From Strix aluco (taxonomy: Eukaryota; Chordata; Aves; Strigiformes; Strigidae): a stretch of 64,000 bases of DNA. Below are positions 50,001 to 62,600 of the stretch, piece by piece. The stretch spans positions 14,710,948 to 14,774,947 of the forward strand of contig NC_133948.1 of assembly GCF_031877795.1 (NCBI RefSeq), given 5' to 3'. Each line of letters starts with the position of its first letter. Within the stretch, counting starts at the first letter, position 1. The position numbers and the translations under genes were made by a program. The notes beneath the pieces are model-generated. The model saw only the letters and a program-made list of their open reading frames with translations. It was not told where the DNA came from and made no database searches.

Positions 50001-53000
50001 AATCAGATCAGCTGGTCTGTTAGGCTGTATTCAGCTCATGGGCCACAGTCAAGCCTTCTGCCATGGCAGCTAATTAGGATGCTGAGCTACTGCTGATTTC
50101 CTTAAGACATTGTTCAAGATTCAAATGCAAGTGTTTTAACATTTTCTCCATTGCTTTTCAGCTCGTCTGTCCATGGGCAATTATTCAAGCATACAGCACT
50201 GACAGAAGCTAATGTAATCCTGACATTCTGACGCAACACTACGCAACTACTGCAAGATTTTGAGGATTTCGGGTACATCAAAAAATCCAAACTTAATTCT
50301 GAGTCATTGTCCAAGGGCTGGTTGAAATATAAGCAAGGAAGGCTCTTTCCAGGTAAAACAACAATGATGGAAAGCTGTCATCAGGTGCTCTACAGGGGAT
50401 TTCTGCCAAAGACTTACCCTCCAAAAACGACTGCCGATCAGTTGGGCGTTGAAGATACTCCTTCAGATTTTTTAATATATTCTGCTGCCGTAGGAAGTAT
50501 AGAATTTTCTTTGCATAGTACTTCCAGGTGAGACCTTTCCTGCACATTTAAATACAAAAAGTAGTATTGCTGTAAACAAGCACTTTAAGGGTGAACATTT
50601 AACTTTTCCAGGGAATACAGTTTACAACTGAGACTATTGCTTTTCTAAACAAGACTGACATCACCATCACCAAAGAGTCAACCAGCAAGGGTTAAGGAGA
50701 AATTCATAATCAAAAAAACCACAATATAAGACACTTGCAAAACATTGCTCCTATCATCTCTGATTTTTATGCTATTACCAATCTATAATTTTGAGAAGAT
50801 ACAGTATCATGGGAAACAACACAGATCCTAAGTAAAGTAGCTTGGGAATATCTGATTAAAATGCTGTATTTTATTCATAAAACATTACCCTCTGTCTGAC
50901 TGGATCCCTCCAGAATCAATCTTAAACTATCCTCTCAACATTAAAAAGAAATTGATGAGGGACATGAATGTAGGTCCAATAATATTCAGAAGGAAAAAAA
51001 AAAATCCCCAGAGGAAAAACACCTCTGCTGCTCTGAAAAGGCAGGAACAGATCAACAGTTAGTCTGTAGATCACACAACCCAAAACCTTACAGGTTTTAT
51101 AGTAGAACCCCTTCACTTCCTAAATTAACAAGTGAAGGTAGAGTGCCCAGGAAGAAGCAATAAAGAGCTGGTTACTGTCCAGATAAGGTTTGAAGAGGTC
51201 ACCCGAAATATGACAGGCTAACTCAGAGGCATTCAAATCACAGGCATCTAAGCAAGCCCTGGCCTTTAGCAATGGGTCATCCAGTGCTTCACTGAGGACT
51301 TTTACACCAAATAGTTAGAAATGGCACAAAGCCCTGGCCCCCAAAACACTGAAAGGGAGAATTCTACTGATTCCCAGGCTCTGTCCTTGCCATGTGTTTA
51401 AAACAAGTCCAGTTTCCTTCCTCAGAAAAAACCCTCTCCTTCTGCTCACATTTCCTCTCCTCCAGATCAAATCAGCCTTCTCCATCCGACTGGACAGGAG
51501 GACAATCAAACCTTGTAACACTTTATCCTCTTCCAATAAATTTGGATGCTCAATAGGGACAACTGATTTATTGGGATATCTTCCAGGGAAATGATTTAGC
51601 CTAATGCTCCTGAATGGCAATGACTACAGCTTAATCAGGGTGTAATTAGCATCAATTCTGCTTTATGGGGAGGCATTTGGCCAGTGCAAAGGCTCAAAAG
51701 CTTTTTAAGCAGTTGTCAAATGAGAGATGTTTAGTCCCAATTCAAATAGAGAAGGTAATAAAATGGATGTGAAAAAGCAAAAATGAGATGATTGCCATTC
51801 CAGTTATGTTTTTTCAAGCTCTGCTAACAGTCCCTTTAATCACGGCTATTAGACTCCATTAAGAGCAATCTATTGCTGCTTCTTACCACAGCAAAATCAG
51901 CATGGTTTATATGCTACCAGCAGGAAAACCTTCAAGTAAAGCAGAGACTTATTCATCTTGCCCAGTGTTAACCATGGTGATGAGAATACCTAGGCAGATG
52001 CAAACCAGAAGTTTTATTTACCTGCTTGGCATTTCACTTGTCTGAATAATTTAGAGAACTGCAAGTTTTGCAGCGACTGAATTAAACTCAGTTGGTTACT
52101 TGGGGACAAAGATTGTACCAACCTACTACAGTTAAGAAGAGCAACGAATTAAAAAAAAAAAAAAAAAAAGCTGTAGTTTCATGATAGAGGGATTCATGGT
52201 GGCAATCCTCATTGAGTATTCCTGCTTCCCTCTGGTGCTGTGGCCTCATCTTGCAAATCAGTTCAGGAAGCTGATCCAGGTTTAAATAAAAAAGGAACAT
52301 GAGGATGGGAACTCTTTAAACCAAAACTACTGCAGGGAAGAGGGTACATTGAACATGTCCTGAGAGATGTCATGAACTGGCAAGGAAACAAGCAACAAAC
52401 AGCAACACAAAGCCAGAGAACCTCCTTCTTGTAGAATAGCTTACATGGTTTCTTCTGGGAATATTAAATTTATTCTGAAATTAAACACACAGCAATACTT
52501 CCCAGCCTTGGTAAGCCTGGGGATGTTGTCTTATGAGTGACAAAAGGACAGAAGCTGAGGTCAGGCATTCTCCACAGTACCGTTCTCCTTTAACTGGTGA
52601 AAGGGGAAAAATCCCTTCCATTTCCAACCCTTCTCTTTCTTACCTTCCTTCCATGTTAAGGATACACATCAGCTCATCCTCAAAAAAATGACTTGGGCAC
52701 CCGAGAGTCTCAATGTCACTGAATCCATCACAAGGGACCTGTCAAACCAGACAATGAATTATGCAGAGCACAACAGCTTCTTCCCAAAAGAACATAATTT
52801 CATCGTCTCAAAACCAATTTTGTTCTATTTTTTTAAAATTATGTAAGATCTTAAAAATGTCCAGTTCACCAAGTACTCATAGTCTCTACTCCATGGATTT
52901 GTTACAGGGATCCACCAAGAGCCCCAGTACCACTCCACAGCAATTTGAGTTAACTACTACAGCATTCGGGGCTCCTACAGCGGGTGTGTGACCAGCACAA

Positions 53001-56000
53001 GCATACCAGATCTTACACAGGCTGGGCCCAAGCTGGAAGGAATTTTAAGGTGGAATCAACTTTTGCCTGTGGTTGACTGAACCTCTACAAATCCTCCCTA
53101 GCATAGCAGATTGCTCCTGGGGGAAGGAATGAAGGAGTGGGAACCTTCATTTCAGCCTCAAGCTTATGCTTAAAAACCTCCTCTGATTAATGACGAGCAC
53201 TAACCCAGCGTTACCAGCTTGTTGATAGAACAGAATTTTTTTGAAACAATCACTTATGCATCTATATTCAGAACAGCTATTTTCTTCCAGAATTTGGAAT
53301 TCTTTTTTAAGCTTGGATTGAACTGTAACAAATCTTTTTGCTTTCAAGCTTTCCAGTATAGGACATGGGCTAATAGAGCAAGGAAAAAGCAATTCCCATT
53401 ATACTGTATCTTAGCAGGCATTCAGCAGGATCTAGCTGAACTGGGTTGAAAGTCTCTTCCCCTCAATTCTAAGCAGGGAATCTAGCTGCAGTTTCTAGCC
53501 CCACAGGAGATGGTCCTAATTATTAGGCCTTTGGGTATTGTTGAATGGCCTCTCAGTAGTCTTTGCATACATGATTAAAAGAGTAGGAATCCAGGAGCTT
53601 CTGCCCGCTGTTAATGCCCTGACACAGATTTCTCCATGGTCAAATATCTGCTGTGTGGAACAGTCCAAAAACAACAGCTAAGAGATTCGCATCTCCAAAC
53701 ACCCTACTGGCCCCACAGCCTTTTTCTCCAGGGGAGAAAACCGAGGTGCCAACCCTTGCTTAAAATCAGGTAAGAGGATTTCAACATGGGTCTCCTATAT
53801 TTTAGGGGAATTCTCTACTGGACCACAACATATTTTCAAAGGAGCCAGAGGGGTGGCCATTTATGGCTCTTGTGTGAACTTTTTAATTCAGCTGGTGTTA
53901 TAGGCAGCATTTATGCTTATTCCACAGAATTTCAGGTTGACCTGCATTGTACAGATAGTGAAAACCCACAGCTGTCAACTAAGTAAACAATGAAGTTAAC
54001 TGTTGTTCCACATTCAAGTCTCTCTGAGAAACTACATTTTCACCTTTTTCTCACTGAATGCAAAAGCATCTTGGTGTCACGGTTGGGTAAAGAACTTAAA
54101 TAATATACTTTCCAATTCAGTGAACCTATTGCGCCTTGGTCCTGTTTTCAAATGACTTCTGACAACTTACAGAACGTATCCCTGCACAAGGTCTGCAGTC
54201 AGATAAATTCATAGGCTCTGGCATGTGTCAACAAACTATCGGTCCTTCACAAGTTCCCAGAGCCAGGTCTGAACACGCAGCAATGAGCAAAGAGCTTTTA
54301 AAGCTGCAGTGGCAACAGCTGAATGCGATATGCAGAGCGTGCTTTGGACTCTACACACCTCTGGATTTTGAGCTGTCTCTCCCCTTTTGGCTGGTGATCT
54401 AGCACAAAAGTGAGCAAATATGAAGTTTCTGACTGCACAGTTACAAAGACGTGAAGAGAGAGGAAAGACAAACTAATAAAAAGTACTAAACAAGTAGCTA
54501 GGCTGTTGCACATACATAAGAGAAAATGACTTACGTGTTCCGAAAAGAACCTTTTGGAGAACGAAGCTACAATTCTCTGGGCTTCCAGACCAGCATTGTG
54601 CCGTGCTTTGTATTCTTCAAGCCAGCTAACACTGTCTGTGTGGCTGTAGTATTTCAGCAGTGATGGCCACCTACATGACAAGACATAAGTGAACAGGTTC
54701 ATTAGTATTTCAACATCACTGAGAACCTCCAAAACTGTACAGTGTTGCTTACTGTAACCACATGACTTGAGGAGCTGAGACACTGTCAAGACACAGTACA
54801 ACTTTAAATGTACTTGTATAAATTAATCCAATGACTGACTCAAGCATCAAAGCATAAATCCAACTGATTTCATCTGTGTATTAATGGTTATTTAGAAGTA
54901 AGCTCTCCTGAAGCCTGCCAACAGGAAACCTTCAAAAGGTTCATACTCCAGGTATTTCAGTATCTCTATATCCTGAACACTTTTGAGATTTCCTCTAGAG
55001 CGTTGCAAGATACACACAGGTTTCACATTAGTAGAAGAGATGCAGAGTTTCATCATAACATTTTGCCATTTTGAAGATGTATCACATTTAAGCTAACTTG
55101 TCATCTAACAGAATAAGAATTCATTGTCCTGTGTTCTTCCTACTACCCTGTGGGTCTAATGCAAAGCATGTACAAAACAGAGCTCCCTCTATTGCCCTTG
55201 CTGGTGGCAACATCTACTGGAGGAAAACAGAGGACTGTGAAGTCAAATTGTGACAGCTAAATACTTTTGCAGTTCATTTTTAACACAATAAATGTTTAAA
55301 AAAACCCCTACACCCTTCTTGTAAAAGAAAGATGGACCTGCTTTACTGAGTCTAAAAGTCCAAGAGCTAAAACATTCCAGAGCTTACAAAGAAGCGTTTC
55401 AAGGTTCATCTGAAAACCTAACTTCAGGTAATGTTTTGGGGGCTATTAGCAACAGCACATTTTCTAGTAAAGTGGGCGTGTGCTGCCACAACTCAGCTCT
55501 GTGCAGTAAAATCCGGGCCGGCACAGCAATACCCATGACTGTTCTGAAGATACCAAGATCATTTGTGTATGAAACACGAAGAAGAAGCGGTGCAGACGGA
55601 AATATTTTGGACAGCATGGGAAAGAAAACAGAGAGAAAGGCCTCTTGTAATTTACAGAGGAATGTATTTCACATTTTGAAATTCTGTCAATTATTACCGG
55701 TTTTTACAAAACATTTTCCTTCAACTACATGGATTGCCTTAGGTTCTTTTCAGGTTTTATATACATATATATTCACTTTTATATAATAGATATTTTTACT
55801 TTTATAAAGAGAGAAAATGCCAAATACTTAAATCACTACTTCTGTATAAAAATTACTACCAACTGACCAAAATGCAAAGTTATGTCCATCTGCACATGGA
55901 AGACAGATATTTTACTACCAGTTAGTAATAAAACTACACTGCAATTGCAGTTACAAAATAAAGTCAAAGGCTAACCATGTAACTTCACATTACATAACCA

Positions 56001-57712
56001 CCTCTCTCCTGATGGATCCCTAGCCATTCATCTACTGCTGAAATGCAGCCACATCGTAATAACAATTACAATCATTTATTTTAGGATGAGAAAGAATAAT
56101 TTCTTGGGTTGAAAATTTTAGGAAGATAAAGTGCAATTACCCACAATGGCATCCAGCCAGGATGACAAGGTCAATGTGCAAACTCCTGCCAAAAGTTCTA
56201 TTATCAAAGACAGAGGAGGACAGCAGCATGTGCTAATCACCTACCACATTCAATTTCAGCTGTTGGATCTCAACCATTTTTAAACTTTCAGGTTTGCCTC
56301 AGACATTAGAGCCACTGAATTGGTGAAAGTATCTGGCCAGCCATCCCAAGCCAGAGCTTGGCGAATTGGGAAACTAATTGTTCAGTAGCCTTTTTCACCC
56401 ATGAAAAGAGAATAATCCTCTCATTTGAGCTATGCTAAATTTTAGAAGCCAACTGGCAATTAGAGAAAGCAATATTGCTACTTTTCCTGTGCCAAAAGCA
56501 GGTAGCAGATGAGCATGCCCTATTCTAGATAGGTTGGCAGTCCCAATGAAGGAGTGGCATTTGTAGGACTGCTGAAACCAGCGTAGAATAAGCGATAGAA
56601 CGCTCATGTTTTACTCCCAGCTAAAATGTTAAGAGTTTCACTGATTATAACAATGATTATAACAGTTATGCCCTCATCAGCTTCCCTGTGAGAGCCTTCA
56701 GGGGAAACTAAACTCACAAGCAGCAGAAATCAATCCAAAGGATTTTGGTTTCTGTGAAAACAGCTCTCCCAAAAGCACTACAAATAAACACCTCTCTTTA
56801 CTGTGACGCACTAGTCCTGCAATAGGACAAGTCTTGGCAGTTGTCTTGGAAGCCGGTAGCGGGGCCAGAGAGGTCAGTCGACCACCCCAGTGTGCATGTG
56901 GCCCTATGTCCGTACCACTGCCAGAGCCCAGGCTGGATCTGGGGGCTGCAGGTAACCGAAGCGTCTGGTTGTGCAAGGGGCTGCAAAGATTGATTGCCTC
57001 CGAGCAGGGACTGCAAAGAGAGATCTCCTCCAAGCGGCAGGCTCAGCCTGGTCCCACCCAACAGGATTTAGAAGGGGAAGCAGCCTTGCAACTGTCTGTG
57101 ACATCCCTGCTCGGGAAGGACACCCCCATTTCACCCGTTACATACACAGCAGAAAGCTGCAAGCTCGTCCAACCCACGAGGGGTTCAGCACGCACCCTGC
57201 GGAGCCGGGAACAGAAGAGAGACAGGGATCGGCTGGTGATGGGGGTGCACTTCCACCACCCCAGGAGCACCCGGGTCCTCCCAGGCCAAGCGGCCCGAGG
57301 GCACCGTCCCCGGTGCCAGCTGAACCCCTCGGGGGGGGCGGGGGGGGGCGGCCTGCGCTGACAGGGCCCGCCGGGGCGCTGAGGAGACGCGCGGGCAGCC
57401 CTCGCCCTCCCTCGCCAAGCCGCGCCCAGCCCCCGGTGGGCCGTGCCGTGCCGGGCCGGGCGGCGGTGCCCACCTGAGGCGGAAGCGCTCCCGCCACACC
57501 TTGCCGCGGGGCTGGCACGCCTCACGCAGCCGGCGGCAGGTGCACGACACCCGCCCGATGTCAGCAGCTCCCAGCACGTCGCAGCAGAGGATCAGCTCCA
57601 GCAGCTCGCCCGGCAGGTCCGTCAGGCCCATCCCGTCGCCATCGGCCTCCGCCGCGCCCCGCGGCCCCGCCGGCGCCGCCGCCGGGCCCGGGCTCTCCGC
57701 TGCCGCCGCCAT
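38068..57712 (-). CDS. FBXO21: FBXO21, F-box only protein 21 (complete, 12 exons)
   Basis: FBXO21 is the receptor of an SCF-type ubiquitin ligase with reported targets EID1 and ASK1. Exons are 57712-57474, 54670-54535, 52738-52644, 50539-50418, 48765-48619, 47758-47625, 47378-47242, 46419-46243, 45468-45336, 42506-42316, 41336-41179 and 38246-38068. They total 1848 bases, or 615 residues (human about 621-628). All introns are GT-AG. The F-box lies at about residues 30-77 (LTDLPGELLELILCC, ADIGRVSCTCRRL). A transglutaminase-like (SirB1 N-terminal type) region lies around 225-395 (RRTGIPISLSVLYLTIARQL, FLLRWCQG). A YccV/HspQ-like domain lies around 495-600 (GLIMKHKRYGYNCVIYGWDP, FYNVLVEDGSCRYAAQ). 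The start codon fits because its first exon enters the F-box after an Ala/Gly-rich leader. No damage is seen. Confidence 0.97.
38247..57473 (-). other. FBXO21: FBXO21 introns (eleven)
   Basis: The introns lie between the exons listed for FBXO21. The largest are 38247-41178, 42507-45335 and 54671-57473, the last being intron 1. Content is AT-rich with little repeat. The exceptions are one CR1 tail (44592-44825) in the intron between exons 9 and 10, an A-run near 52150-52168, T-runs, and a G-run at 57331-57351 in the CpG-rich start of intron 1. I recognise no other gene or RNA. Confidence 0.85.
44592..44825 (+). mobile_element. CR1 LINE 3' tail fragment inside FBXO21 intron 9
   Basis: CR1 landmarks include TTTAGACTAGATATTAGGA, GATGCCCAGGGAG, CCCTGGAGGGGTTTAAGAG, TTGGACTGGATGATCTTCAA and TTTTCCAACC, ending TTTTGTGATTCTGT. 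It is about 235 bp, 5'-truncated, and antisense to the host gene. Its octamer end has decayed, which suggests an older insertion. Confidence 0.92.
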
Positions 57713-57715
57713 CTT
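57705..57715 (-). promoter_or_regulatory. FBXO21: YY1-type site over the FBXO21 start codon
   Basis: AAGATGGCGGC on the minus strand matches the known YY1 consensus, and its ATG is the initiation codon. Such sites are common just downstream of TATA-less starts of housekeeping genes, implying a very short 5' UTR. Confidence 0.6.
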
Positions 57716-57735
57716 GGATGTTTACCTGGGCGACC

Positions 57736-57975
57736 CGCCGCGGGCGGGGTTAGGGAGCGTCTCCCGCTTCCGGCGCAGAGCGAAGGCGGAGGAACGATCC
57801 GGGGACCGTCTGCCAAGTGCCGCCGCTCCACGAAGCGCAGAACGGAGCGGCGCCTCCCCCGTGGAGGCGCTAGGGAGCGTCTGCCAAGTGCCGCGGCGCA
57901 GAGCGGAGCGCGCCGCCCCGCCGGGTCAAGGGCAGCAGCCCGAGGCGGGGCTAGGGAGCGTCTGCAAATTCCTAC
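57736..57975. repeat. Imperfect direct repeats in FBXO21 promoter
   Basis: TAGGGAGCGTCT recurs exactly at 57751, 57871 and 57952. A fourth, partial unit (CGTCTGCCAAGTGCCGC) is at 57807. The longer unit TCTGCCAAGTGCCGC followed by GCGCAGAGCGGAGCG is shared by the second and third copies. Spacing is uneven (49, 71 and 81 bases). Confidence 0.8.
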
Positions 57976-58177
57976 CCCCGAGGGGAGGCGTCAACCCCCG
58001 GGGAGCCCCAGTCCTGCCAAACGCCGCTGCTCCGCCCGCCGCCCCGGGCCCCGGTAGAGCAGAGACCGAGGCCGACGCTGCCTCCCGGGGAGGCTGCAGG
58101 GGGCCAGCTGAGTGCAAGAGGTTTGTGCCCGTCTGGCCGGGGCTAACAGGGCAGGGCAGAGCTGGAACACTGAGCTG

Positions 58178-58600
58178 AGGTAACCCTGCCGCCACGTCTG
58201 TGGTGGCACCGGCGGTAACGCTGCCGCCACGGCTGCGGTGGCACGGCCGTGGGGTCTGAGGTGACACCAGCATGGTGCGTGAGGTGGCACGGCCATGGGG
58301 TCCGAGGTGACACCAGCATGGTGCGTGAGGTGGCACGGCCATGGGGTCCAAGGTGACACCAGCATGGTGCGTGAGGTGGCACGGCCATGGGGACCGAGGT
58401 GACACCAGCATGGTGTGTGAGGTGTCTGGGCTAACAACATGGCTGAGGTGGCGATGCTGCCACGGGTCAGGTAACACCACCTCGGTGGCTGAGGTCACAG
58501 CCCTGCCATGTCTAAGGTCACACTGCCGCTGTGTCTGAGTTAGACATTGCTGCAGTTATAAGGTAAAACTACCGCCGTGTATCAGGTAACATCACAGCCA
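58178..58600. repeat. Minisatellite with 46-bp core array
   Basis: Four nearly identical 46-bp units start at 58238, 58284, 58330 and 58376 and end at 58421. Each contains GGCACGGCCATGGGGTC, GGTGACACCAGCATGGTG and a closing GTGAG, with one to three changes per unit. Degenerate half-units (GGTAAC or GGTCAC followed by CTGCCGCCA or CTGCCATG) extend on both sides to about 58178 and 58600. Confidence 0.88.
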
Positions 58601-58667
58601 CGGTCCCCTCATGCCAGCCTGGCACTGCAAGGCTTGTCAGCCCTTTGCTTTTGTACTTGGATGCTTT

Positions 58668-59610
58668 TCATAGAATCATAGAATGGTTTGGGTTGGGAGG
58701 GACCTTACATCCAGTTCCAACCCCCTGCCACAGGCAGGGACACCTTCCACTAGCCCAGGTTGCCCAGAGCCCCGTCCAACCTGGCCTTGAACCCTTCCAG
58801 GGAGGGGGCAGCCCCAGCTTCTCTGGGCAACCTGTGCCAGGGCCTCACCACATTCACAGGGAAGAATTTCTTTCTTGTATCTAATCTAAATCTTCCCCTT
58901 TTGCAGTTTAAAACCATCACCTCTCATCCTATCCCTATACCCCCTGATCAAGAGTCCCTCCCCATCCTTCCTGTAGCCCCTTTAGGTCCTGGGAGGCCAC
59001 TCTAAGGTCTCCCTGGAGCCTTCTCTTCTCCAGACTGAACACCTCCAACTCTCTCAGCCTGTCCTCACAGGGGAGGTGTTACATCCTTCTGATTATTTTT
59101 GTGGCCTCCTCTGGACTCACTCGAGCGGTCTGTGTCTTTCCTGCACTGAAGACTCCAGAGCTGGACGCAGCACTGCAGATGGGGTCTCATGAGAGCAGAG
59201 CAGAGGGGGAAAATCACCTCCCTCAACCAGGACACAGCCCAGGACACGGTTGGCTTTCTGGGCTGCGAGTGCATGTTGCTGGGTCATAGTCACTTTTCCA
59301 TCCACCAATACCCCTAGTCCCTCTCCTTGGGGCTGCTCTCACTCCACTCCTTGCCCAGCCTGTATTTGTGCTTGGGATTGCCCCAGCCCCTGCGCAAGAC
59401 CCTGCACTTGGCCTTGTTGAACTTGAGGTTTGCATGGTCCCACCCCTCCAGCCTGTCCAGGTCCCTCTGGATGGCACATCCCTTCCCTCCAGCGTGTGAC
59501 CGCACCACACAGCTGGGTGTCATTGGTGAACTTGCTGAGGGTGCCTCGATCCCACGGTCCGTGTCGCTGACAAAGGTGTTAAAGAGCACTGGCCCCAGTA
59601 CTGACCACTC
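58668..59610 (-). mobile_element. CR1 LINE, 5'-truncated, about 0.95 kb
   Basis: Read on the minus strand it ends in two octamers (+ strand TCATAGAATCATAGAA) after the standard CR1 tail. Its 5' part still translates into the end of the CR1 reverse transcriptase region: VLFNTFVSD, RDLDRLEGWDHANLKFNKAK, VLRRGWGNPKHKYRLG. The frame is interrupted, so this is a dead, truncated copy. It abuts the minisatellite. The 5' limit is uncertain by a few tens of bases. Confidence 0.92.
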
Positions 59611-62600
59611 TCATTTGCTCCTTGCAGACAATTTAGGATTTTTCTGCCCTGATCACATCCCTGTCCTTCAGGGAGCACTAAGAAGTGATCTACTTACATA
59701 AAGGCAGATTAGTACCCCTTTGCAACAGCGCACTACCTTCCCACGTAAGAAGCCATGTCCATACTTGCGGCTCACTCGCCTGGCCACGTGCAGCCATTCT
59801 TTTTGCTCAGGTCTCTCCGGTCCTGCCTGCAGTGGTGTGTTCCTGAGGCTCCAGCATCAAAAGTCACCCTGGATTGTGTGCAAACAGCCCTTCTTGCTTG
59901 ACTGTGGCATTTTCCCGGTGGACATGGTATAAATGATGTGAAACATGAAGTGCTGTGATTCAAGTAACCTTACAAGGAAGCGTTTCTGACTTGCAGATAG
60001 GTAGATATTGCTGATTGACGCCACCATCCTATTTATAGTGCTTTGGCATTACAGGTAACAAACCAGAGCAAGGCCAAGATAGCAGGAGAGGCCTTTCAGC
60101 ATTAAAAACCCAGAGATAAGAGAAGAATGACATCTGCTAGATTTTAGTTCACTTTTTTATTTTGACTGTAATGCAAACAGGCATAAGTATTCCATAAAAT
60201 CAGAAGATTGGAACTATACAGAAAGAGGTGCATGCTTTAGAACAATGTGGATATCTTGCAAACAGAGCCAGAGTCAGTCCGAGAGAGGGGGCTGGAGTAC
60301 ATTGTACGAATGGCAGAGATTTTAGCAGCATTGAGAGCTCAGAGGTAGGGGAAAACCATGTTTCTGACCGCTTAAAGCACTGGTAGGATCAAATACAACA
60401 TCCAACTATCCCCACCCCTTCACTCCTCAGAAGAAACCTACCTTAGGATCACACGAAAAGCTACAAAATAAGCTAACCCCCCTCCACACATACCTGTCTT
60501 ATGGGATGCAAAGGGAGAGTAAAGACAATGTGCCAGTCTTAAATCATGGCATCATTTTATAAACCAAATGAAGGCACAGTGACATGAGGAGGTGCTGAGG
60601 GGAGGGAGGAAGGAGCAGGAGGACCAGAGAGCAGCGAGAGGTTGGAGTCCCATCTAGCAGAGCAGAATTTACCCACATCTGAAGAGTTTAGAAAACCTCT
60701 GCACTGGAAGGTTTGGGAGTTGCCTGCCCCAAAGCTGCTACCCTTCACAGACCGGTCCCCTTTCTCATCTCGGCACCACTGCTCTTCAGGTAAAAGGCCA
60801 CCCGAAAAAAAAAATCCAAACCAACCTTTGAGGCTTATGCTTTTCAAAGGTGCCTAAGGGAATCAAGGGAATAAATCCCTGTTCCTATTACAAAAATTAA
60901 TTGGCACTGAATATCAAATTCCCTGGGCGCCTGGCAGAACTCATGTTTCTAACTACATGCAATCTAAAAAGCAATGAGTCCTGGCTGAAAGTCATCTTAC
61001 TCTGTTCATCTACTGCCTGGGGAATTGTGTACATTCTAGAAGAGCTGGGGATGTTGCTGCAGGCCAGGGAACCTATTCTCAAGCTCTTTTCAGCATACAG
61101 ATCCCAGGGTTTTTTGAAGGCATCTCAGGGCAGCAGAGCACATTTAACCTTGGGAATTGTGGACATTTGCCTATTTTGTAGAATTCTAGCAAAGCAGAAA
61201 TTTTGCACTGAATTTCATTGGTTTCAAAGCCATCACTTCAATGCTGGGCTTGGGGAGATTCTGAAACACTGTCTTCTGTTTCTGGACACCCTGTTGAGTA
61301 CTCAAAGTGTATTTTGTTAAGAGATGATTCCATGCCACGGTCACACAGAGAGAAACATAAAAAAGCAGGCTCAGAAGCAAGTAGCACTGGAGTCTCTTGT
61401 TGGAGTTGAACACATATTAAGGCAGTTTTGTTGCCCTTGGAATATTTTAAAATCTCCATTAGCAATTATCATGGGAACAAAGTATTTGATTTAATCCAAA
61501 CCAATCTGATGTATTTTTTGTTTGCTTTCCCCACCCAAAACCAACACATGAAAACAAAACAACAACAATAAGCCCCAAATCAGTTAGATCAACTTTTTTA
61601 GTATTTAGTCTTTAAATTTTTAAGGTACCAAGAATGCCCCCAGAAGAAAAATACTTTGCACAGTGTTACTCACTAACAGATTTCTGATTCAGCCCTACAG
61701 AAAGCTGCGTGCAAACACCGCAGTCTGGCCATGCAGGAGTCTACCCGCAGCCCAGCTCCGCGTTCCTGCTTTCCCACAGCCCCAGGACAGCTTCTGCATG
61801 CTTTGGCCTGTGGATACAAGAGAAACCTCCGGTGTCTTGCCCACGTCCCCGCCGTGGTAATGAGGAGTAGCTGCAAAGCCTTGGCCTGTAAGCTCCTGTT
61901 CACCGAGGGATTCTCAGGGCAAGGCTTACAGGTTGGATTTTCTTGCCTTTGAAGTGCTTCCTCCCTCCTCCCTCCCCCGAAATCTGGCCAGGTAGGTACA
62001 TGAATGAGTAAGGCAGGAAAGCAGCAGCCCTCGCAGTGAGGTGTTCTCACTGCTAAACAAGCTGTGACTGCTCAGCTATGAACTCACAATCTGCTTTTTT
62101 TCCCGTGATTTCAACGGCTCAAACTTCCATCACAGCCAAACATCTGTAGGGGTGGAGGCCAGGAGTTTCTAGTCTGCTTCATTCCTGGCACAGCAGGAAA
62201 AAGGTGTATCTGCATTACAATGCTTAAATATTTCATGAGTTGCCCTTGTACCCATGCTGAAATCAAGCCAATTTTGACCTCTGGTAAGTTCTGTTTTACT
62301 TCTGGAACCAAGTGCTTTAAAGCAGCAATCCCATTAGCTTTCTCCCACTCCCCTGATTTCCTATTAAATACACACGGCCATATGGAAGAAGCTAGAGCTC
62401 ACATCTCCCTGTCGAGGGTAGATTTCAAAAGGATTAGTAGAGTCATGCATTGCAGGCAAGTGCAAGTGCAGATTGACACACACAAAAACACTGCCATCAT
62501 GAAATTGCTGCCACTGCTGCTGCTGGGAAAGCCTGATCCTGCGAGCTGCTGAAACCCCCAATGCCACTGAAGCCGGTGGGTGTGGAAGGCATTTTGTATC

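Larger units (their letters stand above)
57290..58090 (-). promoter_or_regulatory. FBXO21: FBXO21 CpG-island promoter
   Basis: GC-rich, CpG-dense block over exon 1 and about 380 bases upstream of it, with no TATA box. An ETS-type CCGGAAG (minus strand) lies at 57767-57773, about 55 bases upstream of the ATG. GGGCGGGG boxes are present near 57742. Island borders are estimated by eye. Confidence 0.75.

Noticed and set aside
57443-58178. Plus-strand frames of 204 and 225 codons across the FBXO21 promoter, suggesting a divergent gene
   Set aside because: Arg/Pro/Ala-rich shadows of the CpG island and of antisense FBXO21 exon 1. No splice signals or recognisable protein.
57991-58498. Repetitive minus-strand frames with a Cys-Trp-Cys-His repeat unit
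   Set aside because: They are translations of the 46-bp minisatellite. A 46-base period is not a multiple of three, so a stable repeat protein is not expected.
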